Positions 1-9,719 are shown, counted from the first letter of the stretch. The stretch: DNA of 64,000 bases from Flavobacterium aquaticum (GCF_003259835.1 NZ_QLMI01000003.1:310001-374000); one strand, 5' to 3'. Notes: generated from the letters alone by a model not told the origin. Translations and numbers: made by a program.

Positions 1-287
1 TTTTCACCTTCCCAAATAGCGATATGTTCGTTTGTTTCTTTTAAGAATAAAATTTCTTTCAAATGTTCGTAAGGCGCATCTGGAAAAAGCAATAAAATAC
101 TTTCTTCTTGATCCACACCCGATAAATATAGAATATCTCTATGTTGTGCAAAAGGCAAAGTAGAATCGGCAGAAACTGGGTAAATATCGTTTGAATTGAA
201 TACCGCAACGCTGTTTGGTTTCATTTGAGCTGTGAATTTCGCTCTGTTTTTCACGTATAAATCGCGGTCTATTTGATGGTATTTCAT
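1..287 (-). CDS. Xaa-Pro aminopeptidase (aminopeptidase P), N-terminal part, cut by window edge
   Basis: The minus strand from the ATG at 287 is open to the edge and gives 95 residues beginning MKYHQIDRDLYVKNRAKF. The text has the look of the creatinase/aminopeptidase P N-terminal domain: a stretch reading FNSNDIYPVSADSTLPFAQH, then DILYLSGVDQEE, as in M24B peptidases. The catalytic metal-binding domain would lie outside the window. The family removes N-terminal residues ahead of proline. A TAATTTTG box on the minus strand (308-315) precedes the start. The assignment rests on the N-terminal domain only. Confidence 0.8.
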   Translation of the reverse strand, partial: MKYHQIDRDLYVKNRAKFTAQMKPNSVAVFNSNDIYPVSADSTLPFAQHRDILYLSGVDQEESILLLFPDAPYEHLKEILFLKETNEHIAIWEGE

Positions 288-307
288 GATGTAAATGTTT
301 TGTTCTC

Positions 308-315
308 CAAAATTA
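308..315 (-). promoter_or_regulatory. Putative -7 promoter box of the aminopeptidase P gene
   Basis: Read on the minus strand this is TAATTTTG, matching the Bacteroidota -7 consensus TAnnTTTG, about 20 nt ahead of the start codon. No convincing -33 TTG was found at the usual spacing. Confidence 0.45.
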
Positions 316-402
316 ATAAGATAAAAATGAAAAGTTGTTAAATACTTTAGAAATTTTGTAGAAGTGCAATGTTTTGGCTAATTTTCAACAAAATTTTTCA
401 AG

Positions 403-3180
403 ATGAAGCAAATTACTATCCTGTTTTTATTGATTGTGCAATCGGCAATTGCACAAAATTCGTTGTTTAATCAAGTAGAAGCTAAGAATATCGGTCCAAC
501 CATCATGAGCGGTCGTGTGGTAGATTTAGCAGTAAATCCGAAAAATCCAACTGAATTTTATGTCGCGTATGCTACTGGCGGACTTTGGTATACTAACAAC
601 AACGGAACTTCATTTACTCCTGTGATGGATACAGCAGAAACGGTAAATTGTGGTTCGGTTACGGTGGATTGGAATTCGGGAACTATTTGGGTTGGAACTG
701 GTGAAGTGAATGCTTCGCGTTCGTCGTATGCTGGAGTTGGCGTTCTAAAATCTTCGGATAAAGGCAAAACCTGGGAAAATTTAGGATTAAAAGATTCGCA
801 TCATATTAGCCGAATTTGGTTTAACCCAAGCAATTTGAATGAAATTGTAGTCGCTGCTGTCGGACATTTATATACAACTAATAAAGAACGTGGGATTTAT
901 AAGTCAACTGATGGTGGAAAATCTTGGAAACAAACCTTATTTGTAGCAGAAGATGCTGGAATTATTGATTTAGCTGTTTCGAAAAATAATCCACAAATCA
1001 TGTTTGCCGCATCTTGGCAAAAAGATCGAAAAGCTTGGCATTTTGATGGTGATGGGGAAAAATCAGGTATTTATAAAAGTGAAGATGGTGGAACTTCGTG
1101 GAAATTGGTTACCACAAAAGAAAGTGGATTTCCTGCTAACGAAGGTGTGGGAAGAATTGGTTTAGCGATGTTCAGCGAAAATGTAATTTATGCGGTTTTA
1201 GATAATCAGAACAAACGACCAAAAACAGTTTCAAAAAATAAATTGACTACGATGTTGTCAACTCCGGGAGCGGATTTCATGGAAATTTCGAATAAAGAAT
1301 TGAACATCGCATTGAAAGAAAGTGGTTTTAGAGATAAATATCGTGCTGAGAATATAAAAAATTGGGTTGCCGATAATAACATGGAGCCAAAAGAAGTTTT
1401 AGCGGTTTTATTGGATGCGAATAAAGCGTTGTTTGAAACCGAAGTAATTGGCTGTGAAGTCTATAAATCGGAAGATGGTGGAAAGTCTTGGAAAAAAGCG
1501 AATCAGAATTACATCGATGATATGTTTTATACCTATGGCTATTATTTTGCGAATATTTCGGTAGATGAAACCAATCAAAATCGTGTATATATTGGTGGAG
1601 TTCCATTATTGTTTTCTGAAGATGGTGGAAAAACTTTTACTGCGATTTCTAAAGAAAATGTGCATGCGGATCATCACGTAACTTGGGTAAATCCAGAAAA
1701 TCCAAATCACATTATTAACGGGAATGATGGCGGTGTGAATATCTCATATGATAACGGAGCACATTGGATTAAATGTAACAATGAAGCAGTAAGTCAGTTG
1801 TATGCGGTAAATGTAGATTATCAAGAAAATTATAATGTTTATGGAGGAATGCAAGATAACGGCGTTTGGTTTGGACCAAATAATTATTCGCACAATGTCG
1901 CTTGGCATCAAGAAGGGAAATATCCGTATCAAGAATTGATGGGTGGTGATGGGATGCAAACGCAAATTGATAGTCGCAATCCAAATGTAGTTTTCACGGG
2001 TTATCAATTTGGAAATTACTACAGAATCAATCAAAAAGAAGGAAAGTTTGATTACATCACGCCAAAAGCTCCAAAAGGAGAAAAGCCATACCGTTTCAAT
2101 TGGCAAACACCGATTTTATTGTCTTCGCACAACCAAGATATTTTATACATGGGTTCGGAGTTTTTACATCGTTCTATGAATCAAGGTGAAACTTGGGAAA
2201 GAATTTCAGGTGATTTAACAAACGGAGCAAAAGAAGGTAACGTAGCTTTTGGAACTTTAACTTCTATTTCAGAAAGTAAATTCCAATTTGGATTGCTTTA
2301 TGTAGGTTCTGATGATGGAAAAATCCATGTTTCGAAAGATGGTGGTGTTTCTTGGCAATTGATTTCGGCTAATTTGCCTCAGAATTTATGGGTTTCAAGA
2401 GTTGTTGCTTCAACTCACAAAAAAGAAAGAGTTTACGCGACTTTGAATGGTTATAGAAATGATAACTTTAAAAGCTTTGCATATGTTTCGGAAGATTTTG
2501 GTGTGACTTGGACTTCTATTTCAAATGGATTAACTGAGGCGGTTAATGTTATTGTTGAAGATTCGGCAAATGAAAATATTTTATACATTGGCACCGATAA
2601 TGGTTTGTTTATTTCGTTAGACAAAGGTGCAACTTGGCAAGATTTTTCTAATGGAATGCCAAAAGTAGCAGTTCACGATGCGGTTATTCAAACAAAAGCA
2701 AAAGAATTAATCGTTGGTACACACGGTCGTTCGATTTATAAAATGGATATTTCTAAAGTTCAGGAATTGACGAAAGATGTTTTAGCTAAAAACCTGCATT
2801 TATTTAAAGTAAACGATAGAACAAAATCAGAGCGATGGGGAAATCAAAATTACGCTTGGGGAAAAGCGAGTGAACCATCTCAAGAAATTTGGTTTTATTC
2901 AAATGCAGATGGAATTGTGAATGTTTCGATTGCAAATGAATCAGGAATGATTGTTCACACTCAAAAAGTAGAAGCTAAAAAAGGATTGAATTCGTTTAAT
3001 TTTGATTATTCGCTTTCAAAAGAAATGGCTGAAAAGTGGAATAAAAAAGACAAAAACATTAAAATTAAAGAAGCTGAAAACAAGAAGTTTTATTTGCCTG
3101 TTGGAAAATACAAAATGACAGTTTCAAAAGATAAAGTATCGGAAAGCAAATCATTCGAAGTTTCAGCTCCAAAAAAATAA
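403..3180 (+). CDS. Exported BNR/sortilin-like beta-propeller protein
   Basis: A 925-residue protein with a clear signal peptide ending near AIAQN. It carries about ten BNR/Asp-box motifs of the form S-x-D-x-G-x-T/S-W, for example SSDKGKTW, STDGGKSW, SEDGGTSW, SEDGGKSW, SKDGGVSW, SEDFGVTW and SLDKGATW. This is typical of VPS10/sortilin-like or glycosyl-hydrolase-type propellers. A lysine/glutamate-rich, probably helical stretch at residues ~264-351 interrupts the propeller between repeats. The C-terminus ends FEVSAPKK and has no T9SS sorting domain, so it is probably periplasmic or surface-retained by other means. The next gene follows after 3 nt and is probably co-transcribed. Enzymatic activity cannot be deduced, because Asp boxes are structural. 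Confidence 0.8.
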   Translation: MKQITILFLLIVQSAIAQNSLFNQVEAKNIGPTIMSGRVVDLAVNPKNPTEFYVAYATGGLWYTNNNGTSFTPVMDTAETVNCGSVTVDWNSGTIWVGTGEVNASRSSYAGVGVLKSSDKGKTWENLGLKDSHHISRIWFNPSNLNEIVVAAVGHLYTTNKERGIYKSTDGGKSWKQTLFVAEDAGIIDLAVSKNNPQIMFAASWQKDRKAWHFDGDGEKSGIYKSEDGGTSWKLVTTKESGFPANEGVGRIGLAMFSENVIYAVLDNQNKRPKTVSKNKLTTMLSTPGADFMEISNKELNIALKESGFRDKYRAENIKNWVADNNMEPKEVLAVLLDANKALFETEVIGCEVYKSEDGGKSWKKANQNYIDDMFYTYGYYFANISVDETNQNRVYIGGVPLLFSEDGGKTFTAISKENVHADHHVTWVNPENPNHIINGNDGGVNISYDNGAHWIKCNNEAVSQLYAVNVDYQENYNVYGGMQDNGVWFGPNNYSHNVAWHQEGKYPYQELMGGDGMQTQIDSRNPNVVFTGYQFGNYYRINQKEGKFDYITPKAPKGEKPYRFNWQTPILLSSHNQDILYMGSEFLHRSMNQGETWERISGDLTNGAKEGNVAFGTLTSISESKFQFGLLYVGSDDGKIHVSKDGGVSWQLISANLPQNLWVSRVVASTHKKERVYATLNGYRNDNFKSFAYVSEDFGVTWTSISNGLTEAVNVIVEDSANENILYIGTDNGLFISLDKGATWQDFSNGMPKVAVHDAVIQTKAKELIVGTHGRSIYKMDISKVQELTKDVLAKNLHLFKVNDRTKSERWGNQNYAWGKASEPSQEIWFYSNADGIVNVSIANESGMIVHTQKVEAKKGLNSFNFDYSLSKEMAEKWNKKDKNIKIKEAENKKFYLPVGKYKMTVSKDKVSESKSFEVSAPKK

Positions 3181-3183
3181 GTA

Positions 3184-4035
3184 ATGAAAAAAATCACATT
3201 CTGTATTTTTCTATTTGCAACCGTCATAAGTGTTGCTCAAGACAAAAAAGCCTATCAAATTTTTGATAAAAAGGGTAAAAAATCATCGTATGAAAAAGTT
3301 TTGAAAGCAGCTGAAAAAACCGATGTAGTTTTGTTTGGCGAATATCATGACAATTCTGTTGTACATTGGTTGCAATTAGAATTCACAAAGGATTTAGCCC
3401 AAAAGAAAGATTTGGTTTTAGGTGCCGAAATGCTCGAAGCTGATAATCAAACGCAGGTAAATCAATATTTGAATGGCGAAATCAATCAAAAACAATTGGA
3501 TTCTTCGGCTCGCCTTTGGAAAAATTACAAAACTGATTACAAGCCTTTAGTCGATTTTGCTAAAGAAAAAAAATTCAGTTTTATTGCTACAAATGTGCCT
3601 CGAAGATATGCTTCATTGGTGTTTAAAAAAGATTTAGTGGCTTTGGATTCGCTTTCTGCTCAAGAAAAATCGTGGATTGCTCCGTTGCCAATAGCATTTG
3701 ATATCAATCTTCCAGGTTATAAAAGCATGATGGGAATGCAAGGGGGTCATGCAGGCTATAAAATGCCAAAAGCACAAGCTATAAAAGATGCTACAATGGC
3801 ATATTTTATCAATAAGAACAGAAAAGAAAACAGTGTTTTTATCCATTACAACGGTACTTATCATTCTGATAATTACGAAGGCATCAATTGGTATTTAAGA
3901 AAATTAGACGCTGGCATAAAAATTGTGACAATTGCAATGGTGGAACAAAAAGATATTTCAAAATTAGATGCCGAACATTACAATAAAGCCGACTTTATTC
4001 TCGTTATAGATGAAGATGTAACAAGAACGCATTAA
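3184..4035 (+). CDS. ChaN-like (haem-binding uptake/Tiki superfamily) exported protein
   Basis: 283 residues with a signal peptide (MKKITFCIFLFATVISVAQ). The core resembles the ChaN/DUF399 family: VVLFGEYHDNSVVHWLQLEF holds the conserved GE-x-H motif with a second His, followed by LGAEMLEADNQ, an ATNVPRRYA stretch and an MGMQGGHAG segment. Characterised ChaN is an iron-regulated, haem-binding lipoprotein, while the related TraB/Tiki fold includes metalloproteases. I see no lipobox Cys here, so this copy seems to be a soluble exported version. It lies 3 nt behind the BNR protein gene, suggesting an operon. Substrate unknown. Confidence 0.75.
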   Translation: MKKITFCIFLFATVISVAQDKKAYQIFDKKGKKSSYEKVLKAAEKTDVVLFGEYHDNSVVHWLQLEFTKDLAQKKDLVLGAEMLEADNQTQVNQYLNGEINQKQLDSSARLWKNYKTDYKPLVDFAKEKKFSFIATNVPRRYASLVFKKDLVALDSLSAQEKSWIAPLPIAFDINLPGYKSMMGMQGGHAGYKMPKAQAIKDATMAYFINKNRKENSVFIHYNGTYHSDNYEGINWYLRKLDAGIKIVTIAMVEQKDISKLDAEHYNKADFILVIDEDVTRTH

Positions 4036-4049
4036 AATCGTCTTTATTT

Positions 4050-4143
4050 AGAAACCAAACGCTTGGGTTTTGTTTAATGTTGGATTCCTGCTTTCCGTTA
4101 TAGTCCCGATTTTATCGGGAGCTATCACTCCAATCAGGGTTAG
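4050..4143. repeat. Intergenic element with internal hairpin, resembling a dispersed flavobacterial repeat
   Basis: This gap contains CCTGCTTTCCGTTAT, then an inverted repeat TCCCGAT (4104-4110) / ATCGGGA (4114-4120), then ATCACTCCAATCAGGG. From memory this layout (TTCCGTTAT ... hairpin ... CACTTC-ATCAGGG) recurs between genes in many flavobacterial genomes, with a variable hairpin in the middle. Only one copy was noticed in this window. The hairpin could also act as a transcription barrier after the ChaN-like gene, though it has no U-tract. Confidence 0.5.
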
Positions 4144-4158
4144 AAAACAATCGATAGT

Positions 4159-5031
4159 ATGAAGAAATTAGTAGTTTTATTCACTTTAATAGTTGGTGCA
4201 TTTGCCTTTTTCTCTTGTGAAGATTCAGATGGTGTATCAGAAGAACCTCATTTAATAGTCAAATTCCAATTTGATCCTAATCAAGTGCGATTGAATAATT
4301 TGGGTCAACCTGCTACTATTCCTTCAGGCCATGCAGCACAATCACCTGATTTTAGTAAAATTAGTGCGCATTATTTTGAGTTGGCACCCACAGCTTACAC
4401 TCAATTAACAGAAGGAACTGTCTTATATCATGCAGATGAAACTACTCAAGGAGGTTCGGTTGCAATTGATTTTAGCAAAGCTGTTGTGGTAGGTGAAGGT
4501 GAAGCTTTTTTAAAAATCCCATTAAGTCAAGTAGCACAAGGAAACTATGAATATGTGCGAGTTTCATTAGCTTATCAAGAATACAATATTTCAATTCGCA
4601 ACAATGGTGCAGATTATCAAGGTAAATTAGCGAGTTTTGTAGGCTACAACAATTATATTACAACACATTCAATAGGTAATAATTCATTTCCAGTAAACGG
4701 AAATCGCTTGCAAGGTTACTGGGCATTTGCATTGAATAATTTACCTTATGCAACTTCTGGACAAGCCCCAGCAGGAGCTACAACGGTTCCAAATCCTATA
4801 GCTTCAACTTCTCCCATTCCGTCAGGCTCATGTGTAGTAACTGGAAAATTTGCGCAAAATTTAGTTATTAACGGAAATGAAACCCGTGATATTGTTATTA
4901 CATTGTCATTGTCAACCAATAATAGTTTTGAGTGGCAAGAAGTAACCTCTGATGGTAAATATGAGCCTTCTATTGGTGAAAATGTGGTAGATATGGGACT
5001 CAGAGGATTGATTCCTTCATTTGTTAAATAA
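4159..5031 (+). CDS. Hypothetical outer-membrane lipoprotein
   Basis: 290 residues. The N-terminus MKKLVVLFTLIVGAFAFFSC is a lipoprotein signal with the lipid-acceptor Cys at residue 20. It is followed directly by EDSDG, an acidic patch like the lipoprotein export signal that sends Bacteroidota lipoproteins to the cell surface (inference). The mature part is rich in beta-strand-like alternation and small polar residues. I recognise no domain; a copper-binding MbnP-like beta-sandwich is one possibility but is not supported by an identified motif. It sits alone between the repeat element and the sdh promoter. Confidence 0.75.
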   Translation: MKKLVVLFTLIVGAFAFFSCEDSDGVSEEPHLIVKFQFDPNQVRLNNLGQPATIPSGHAAQSPDFSKISAHYFELAPTAYTQLTEGTVLYHADETTQGGSVAIDFSKAVVVGEGEAFLKIPLSQVAQGNYEYVRVSLAYQEYNISIRNNGADYQGKLASFVGYNNYITTHSIGNNSFPVNGNRLQGYWAFALNNLPYATSGQAPAGATTVPNPIASTSPIPSGSCVVTGKFAQNLVINGNETRDIVITLSLSTNNSFEWQEVTSDGKYEPSIGENVVDMGLRGLIPSFVK

Positions 5032-5140
5032 ATATATTTGCTAAAATAGTATATATTGTTGTTGTTTGGAGTGTCTAAATGCTTGATATTCAACGATAGT
5101 TAAATTCATTTTAAAATCATTATAAATTAGCTCGAAAAGG

Positions 5141-5171
5141 TTGTAGTTAATTTCAAATAGCCTTATTTTTG
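5141..5171 (+). promoter_or_regulatory. Putative sdhCAB promoter
   Basis: TTG at 5141-5143, a 20-bp spacer, then TATTTTTG at 5164-5171. This matches the Bacteroidota TTG-N17-23-TAnnTTTG pattern. The sdhC ATG is 40 nt downstream. Confidence 0.6.
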
Positions 5172-5210
5172 TTTGATTTTTTATTAAACTAGTACAATCA
5201 AATAAAAATT

Positions 5211-6077
5211 ATGGCAAAATCGGCACTATTAAAGTCATCTATCGTAAAAAAATACTGGATGGCTCTTACAGGTTTATTTCTATGCTTGTTTTTGGCGGGG
5301 CATTTGGCAGGAAATCTTCAATTGATTTTTGGAACCAGCTTGCAATTCAATGAATATGCTTTATTCATGACCACCAATCCTGCAGTTAAGTTACTTTCTT
5401 ACCTTACTTACATTTCAATTATATTCCATGCAATCGATGGAATTATGTTGACAATCCAAAACAAAAAAGCAAGGCCAATTGGTTATGCTAAAACAGATGG
5501 TTCTTCTAGTAGTTTAGCTTCAAGAAATATGGCTGTTTTAGGAACTGTGATTTTAGTTTTTATCGCTACACACATGACTAATTTTTGGGCAAAAATGCAT
5601 TTCGACAAGAATATGCCCTTAATGACTAAAACAATTGAAGTAGAGGGAAATAAACAACAGTTCTATGTAGGAACAAATGTTGGTCAGTATTACCCTGTAG
5701 AGCAAGTTGCTAAAGAAGGGGAAAAGATAGAAACAAAAATAATGCAATTACCTAAGCAATTTGTAATTAAAAACAGAACTGAATTATACTATTTGCAGGC
5801 TGATGTTAAAACAGCTGATTTGTATAAAGATTTACACAAATTAACAGTTGATTTCTTTAAAGACCCTAAATTAGGTTTAGCTTTTACTGCTTTTTATGTT
5901 TTGTCAATGTTAGCTCTTGCATTTCACTTATGGCATGGTTTTCAAAGTGCTTTCCAATCTCTAGGGGTTAATAGTTCTAAATTAACGCCTGTAATTAAGT
6001 TTTTCGGAAAAGCATTCGCAATTATAGTTCCGCTATTATTTGCAATTATTCCTATTATCTTACACTTTAAAAAATAA
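5211..6077 (+). CDS. sdhC: Succinate dehydrogenase cytochrome b subunit
   Basis: 288 residues, the membrane anchor of a B-type (di-haem, five-helix) succinate:quinone oxidoreductase. Five hydrophobic helices lie at about 17-38, 60-80, 107-127, 222-245 and 265-285. Histidines at 31, 73, 121 and 239/242 sit in or next to the helices and are candidate haem ligands. It is first in the sdhC-sdhA-sdhB operon, 18 nt ahead of sdhA. The loop between helices 3 and 4 (about residues 128-221) is unusually long and hydrophilic. From memory, relatives are about 220-230 residues in total. Confidence 0.9.
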   Translation: MAKSALLKSSIVKKYWMALTGLFLCLFLAGHLAGNLQLIFGTSLQFNEYALFMTTNPAVKLLSYLTYISIIFHAIDGIMLTIQNKKARPIGYAKTDGSSSSLASRNMAVLGTVILVFIATHMTNFWAKMHFDKNMPLMTKTIEVEGNKQQFYVGTNVGQYYPVEQVAKEGEKIETKIMQLPKQFVIKNRTELYYLQADVKTADLYKDLHKLTVDFFKDPKLGLAFTAFYVLSMLALAFHLWHGFQSAFQSLGVNSSKLTPVIKFFGKAFAIIVPLLFAIIPIILHFKK

Positions 6078-6095
6078 TCAACATCAGTATATATT

Positions 6096-8105
6096 ATGAA
6101 GTTAGATTCTAAAATACCAGCGGGTCCATTAAAAGACAAATGGACCGATCATAAAAACCACTTGAAATTAGTTGCTCCAAACAATAGACCAAAAATCGAT
6201 ATTATTGTGGTAGGAACTGGTTTAGCAGGTGCTTCTGCTGCTGCTTCTCTTGGAGAAATGGGATATAATGTAAAAGCATTCTGTTTTCAAGATTCACCTC
6301 GTCGTGCACACTCTATTGCGGCTCAAGGAGGTATTAATGCAGCAAAAAATTATCAAAATGATGGTGATAGTGTTTACCGTCTTTTCTATGATACAATTAA
6401 AGGTGGTGACTATCGTGCACGTGAAGCAAACGTTCATCGTTTAGCAGAAGTTTCGGGTAACATCATTGACCAATGTGTGGCGCAAGGTGTTCCTTTCGCA
6501 CGCGAATATGGTGGAATGTTAGATAACCGTTCGTTTGGTGGAACACAAGTACAACGTACTTTTTACGCTGCTGGACAAACTGGACAACAATTATTATTAG
6601 GAGCATATTCAGCTTTATCAAGACAAATCGGGTTAGGACGTGTAAAAATGTACAACCGTCATGAAATGTTAGATATTGTTAAAGTAGATGGAAAAGCGCG
6701 TGGAATTATCGCTCGTAACTTAATCACAGGAGAAATCGAAAGACATTCGGCTCATGCAGTTGTTATTGCTTCTGGAGGTTACGGAAACGTATATTTCCTT
6801 TCTACAAATGCAATGGGAAGTAATGTAACGGCTGGATGGAAAATCCACAAACAAGGAGCATTATTCGCTAATCCATGTTATGTACAAATTCACCCAACAT
6901 GTATTCCGGTTCACGGAACAAATCAGTCAAAATTAACGTTGATGTCTGAATCGTTACGTAATTCTGGACGTATTTGGGTTCCAAAGAAAAAAGAAGATGC
7001 AGAAGCAATTAGAGCTGGGAAATTAAAACCAACTCAAATTGCTGAAGAAGATAGAGATTACTACTTAGAAAGAAGATATCCTGCGTTTGGAAACTTAGTA
7101 CCTCGTGACGTAGCTTCAAGAGCTGCAAAAGAGCGTTGTGATGCTGGTTACGGAATCGAAGCGAATGATACTAACGAGGGAGTTTACTTAGATTTCTCTA
7201 CTGAAATTCAAACAAAAGGTAAACAAGCTGCTTACGCAAAAGGAAATCATAATCCAACCGCTGAAGAAATTACAGCTTTAGGAAAACAATGGTTAGAAGA
7301 GAAATATGGTAACTTGTTTACTATGTATCAAAAAATCACGGATGAGAATCCTTATGAAACACCAATGAAAATTTACCCAGCAGTTCACTATACAATGGGT
7401 GGTGTTTGGGTTGATTATAACTTACAATCTACAATTCCAGGTTGTTTCGTAGCGGGTGAGGCTAACTTCTCAGACCACGGAGCTAACCGTTTGGGAGCTT
7501 CGGCTTTAATGCAAGGTTTAGCAGATGGATATTTCGTTTTACCTTACACGATTTCTAACTATTTAGCTGACGAAATTAGAACTGGTAAAATCTCAACAGA
7601 TTCTCCAGAATTCGCTGAAGCAGAAGCAAGAGTGAAAGATTCAATTAGCAAATTTTTAAACAACAACGGTTCTAAATCGGTTGATTATTTCCATAAAAAA
7701 TTAGGTTTGATTATGTGGAATAAAGTAGGAATGGGAAGAAATGAAGCTGGTTTAAAAGAGGCTATCGCTGAAATCGCTCAATTAAAAGAAGATTTCTACA
7801 AAGATGTTTACGTTCCTGGAAGTGCAGACGAGTTAAATCCTGAGTTAGAAAAAGCATTAAGAGTTGCCGATTTCATCGAATTAGGTCAATTAATGGCAAT
7901 GGATGCTTTACAACGTAAAGAGTCTTGTGGAGGTCACTTCCGTGAAGAATATCAAGATGCTGAAGGTGAAACATTACGTGATGACGAAAACTTCAAATTT
8001 GTTGGAGCTTGGGAATACAAAGGTGATGACATCAGCAAAGAAGAACTTCACAAAGAAGAATTGAAATACGAAGAAATTAAAATTGCAGCTAGAAATTACA
8101 AATAA
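6096..8105 (+). CDS. sdhA: Succinate dehydrogenase/fumarate reductase flavoprotein subunit
   Basis: 669 residues. It oxidises succinate to fumarate at a covalently bound FAD in the TCA cycle and respiratory chain. The FAD-binding GTGLAG motif is at residues 40-45. The histidine that carries the flavin is probably H72, in [15 protein letters not shown]. The substrate-site region [12 protein letters not shown] and the [17 protein letters not shown] segment are both present. The length is typical of the long Bacteroidota/epsilon-type subunit. It sits between sdhC (18 nt) and sdhB (6 nt), so all three should be translated from one message. Confidence 0.96.
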   Translation: MKLDSKIPAGPLKDKWTDHKNHLKLVAPNNRPKIDIIVVGTGLAGASAAASLGEMGYNVKAFCFQDSPRRAHSIAAQGGINAAKNYQNDGDSVYRLFYDTIKGGDYRAREANVHRLAEVSGNIIDQCVAQGVPFAREYGGMLDNRSFGGTQVQRTFYAAGQTGQQLLLGAYSALSRQIGLGRVKMYNRHEMLDIVKVDGKARGIIARNLITGEIERHSAHAVVIASGGYGNVYFLSTNAMGSNVTAGWKIHKQGALFANPCYVQIHPTCIPVHGTNQSKLTLMSESLRNSGRIWVPKKKEDAEAIRAGKLKPTQIAEEDRDYYLERRYPAFGNLVPRDVASRAAKERCDAGYGIEANDTNEGVYLDFSTEIQTKGKQAAYAKGNHNPTAEEITALGKQWLEEKYGNLFTMYQKITDENPYETPMKIYPAVHYTMGGVWVDYNLQSTIPGCFVAGEANFSDHGANRLGASALMQGLADGYFVLPYTISNYLADEIRTGKISTDSPEFAEAEARVKDSISKFLNNNGSKSVDYFHKKLGLIMWNKVGMGRNEAGLKEAIAEIAQLKEDFYKDVYVPGSADELNPELEKALRVADFIELGQLMAMDALQRKESCGGHFREEYQDAEGETLRDDENFKFVGAWEYKGDDISKEELHKEELKYEEIKIAARNYK

Positions 8106-8111
8106 TAGATT

Positions 8112-8873
8112 ATGAGTGCAGCAAAAAATATCAATATAAACCTTAAAATTTGGCGTCAAAAGAACGCTAGTTCAAAAGGTAGCATGGAAACTTATAAATT
8201 AGATAATGTTTCTACTGCAAGTTCGTTTTTGGAAATGTTAGACCAATTAAATGAGCAATTAATTAACGAAAGAAAAGAGCCAGTAGCATTTGATCACGAT
8301 TGTCGTGAAGGTATTTGCGGTATGTGTTCTTTATATATCAACGGGCGTGCTCACGGACCTGATACTGGAATTACAACGTGTCAGTTACACATGAGAATGT
8401 TCAATGATGGTGATACAATTTACATCGAACCTTGGAGAAGTAAAGCTTTTCCTGTTATTAAAGATTTAGTAGTAGATAGAACAGCTTTCGACAGAATTCA
8501 GCAAGCTGGAGGTTTCGTATCGGTAAACACTTCTGGAAATACGATTGATGCTAATTCAATTCCAGTTCCTAAAGATGATGCAGACAAAGCTTTTGAAGCA
8601 GCGGCTTGTATTGGATGTGGAGCTTGTGTGGCAACTTGTAAAAATGGTTCTGCGATGTTATTCGTAGGAGCAAAAGTATCGCAATATGCTTTATTACCAC
8701 AAGGTAAAGTAGAAGCTACGCAACGTGTGTTAAACATGGTACGTCAAATGGACGAAGAAGGATTCGGAAATTGTACAAACACTGGAGCATGTGAAATCGA
8801 ATGTCCAAAAGGAATTTCGTTAGAAAACATCGCTCGTATGAACAGAGAATTTTTAAAAGCTTCTGTGAAGTAA
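8112..8873 (+). CDS. sdhB: Succinate dehydrogenase iron-sulfur subunit
   Basis: 253 residues. The N-terminal plant-type [2Fe-2S] domain has Cys64, Cys69, Cys72 and Cys90 ([14 protein letters not shown] ... TTCQ). The C-terminal domain has [11 protein letters not shown] and [15 protein letters not shown], which supply the ligands for the [3Fe-4S] and [4Fe-4S] clusters. It passes electrons from SdhA to the quinone site in SdhC. It is the last gene of sdhCAB and is followed by a strong terminator. Confidence 0.96.
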   Translation: MSAAKNININLKIWRQKNASSKGSMETYKLDNVSTASSFLEMLDQLNEQLINERKEPVAFDHDCREGICGMCSLYINGRAHGPDTGITTCQLHMRMFNDGDTIYIEPWRSKAFPVIKDLVVDRTAFDRIQQAGGFVSVNTSGNTIDANSIPVPKDDADKAFEAAACIGCGACVATCKNGSAMLFVGAKVSQYALLPQGKVEATQRVLNMVRQMDEEGFGNCTNTGACEIECPKGISLENIARMNREFLKASVK

Positions 8874-8895
8874 TTCATTGAAACTTTAAAATAAT

Positions 8896-8929
8896 AAAAA
8901 CGCATTCATTTATTTGGATGCGTTTTTTT
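8896..8929 (+). terminator. Rho-independent terminator of sdhCAB
   Basis: Stem AAAAACGCAT (8896-8905) pairs with ATGCGTTTTT (8918-8927), with a 12-nt loop and a T-run. Confidence 0.85.
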
Positions 8930-8954
8930 GTACTTTTAATAAAAATTTTATCTA

Positions 8955-9719
8955 ATGAAAATCGCACTTTTTCAAACCAAATTAGCTTGGGAAAACCCAG
9001 AAATCAATCGAACATTCATCGAAGAATATTTTCTAAATGAAGACGAGTCTTTTGATTTATTTGTTTTGCCCGAAATGTTTACTTCTGGCTTTACCATGAA
9101 TCCATCTGCTGTAGCGGAAACTATGGATGGCGAAACCATGACTTGGTTAAAAGATTTAGCAAAAAAGAAAACCTGCGCCATAACAGGAAGTTTAGTTATC
9201 AAAGAAAATGATAATTTTTACAACCGAATGGTGTTTGTTTTTCCATCTGGCGAAGTGCAGTTTTACAACAAAAGACACTTATTTACTTTAGCTGGCGAGG
9301 AAAAAGTGTATACAAAAGGAACTGAAAAAGTAATCGTAAACTATAATAATTGGAACATTTGCTTACAAATTTGCTACGATTTACGTTTTCCAGTTTTTGC
9401 TAGAAACACTGAAAATTACGATTTGTTATTGTACGTTGCCAATTGGCCAAAACCACGAATTAACGCTTGGGATGCATTATTAAAAGCGCGTGCCATTGAA
9501 AACATGTGTTATACCATTGGAGTTAATAGAATAGGAGAAGACGCTAATAAATTAGAATATCCTGGACACTCTCAAGCTTTTGATTATTTAGGTAATCAAA
9601 TGGTGGATTGTGATGATGAATTAGGTGTTTTTATCTTCGATTTAGACAAAAGCACTCAGAATGAAGCTAGAACTAAATTCAATTTTCTAAACGATAAAGA
9701 TGATTTTGAAATTCGTTAA
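8955..9719 (+). CDS. Nitrilase-superfamily amidohydrolase (omega-amidase, YafV-like)
   Basis: 254 residues with the full nitrilase triad in context: Glu in LPEMFTSGF, Lys in FYNKRHLF and Cys in LQICYDLRFPVFARN. The closest type I recognise is the YafV/Nit2 omega-amidase group, which deaminates 2-oxoglutaramate or 2-oxosuccinamate, including the methionine-salvage version. The exact substrate cannot be told. It is a cytosolic protein of typical length. Its stop codon interlocks with the stop of the convergent lipoprotein gene at TTAA (9716-9719). Confidence 0.88.
   Translation: MKIALFQTKLAWENPEINRTFIEEYFLNEDESFDLFVLPEMFTSGFTMNPSAVAETMDGETMTWLKDLAKKKTCAITGSLVIKENDNFYNRMVFVFPSGEVQFYNKRHLFTLAGEEKVYTKGTEKVIVNYNNWNICLQICYDLRFPVFARNTENYDLLLYVANWPKPRINAWDALLKARAIENMCYTIGVNRIGEDANKLEYPGHSQAFDYLGNQMVDCDDELGVFIFDLDKSTQNEARTKFNFLNDKDDFEIR

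Noticed and set aside
1744..2106. 120-codon minus-strand frame inside the BNR gene
   Set aside because: It lies wholly opposite a well-supported coding gene, has no recognisable motif and reflects the AT-biased codon pattern of the sense strand.
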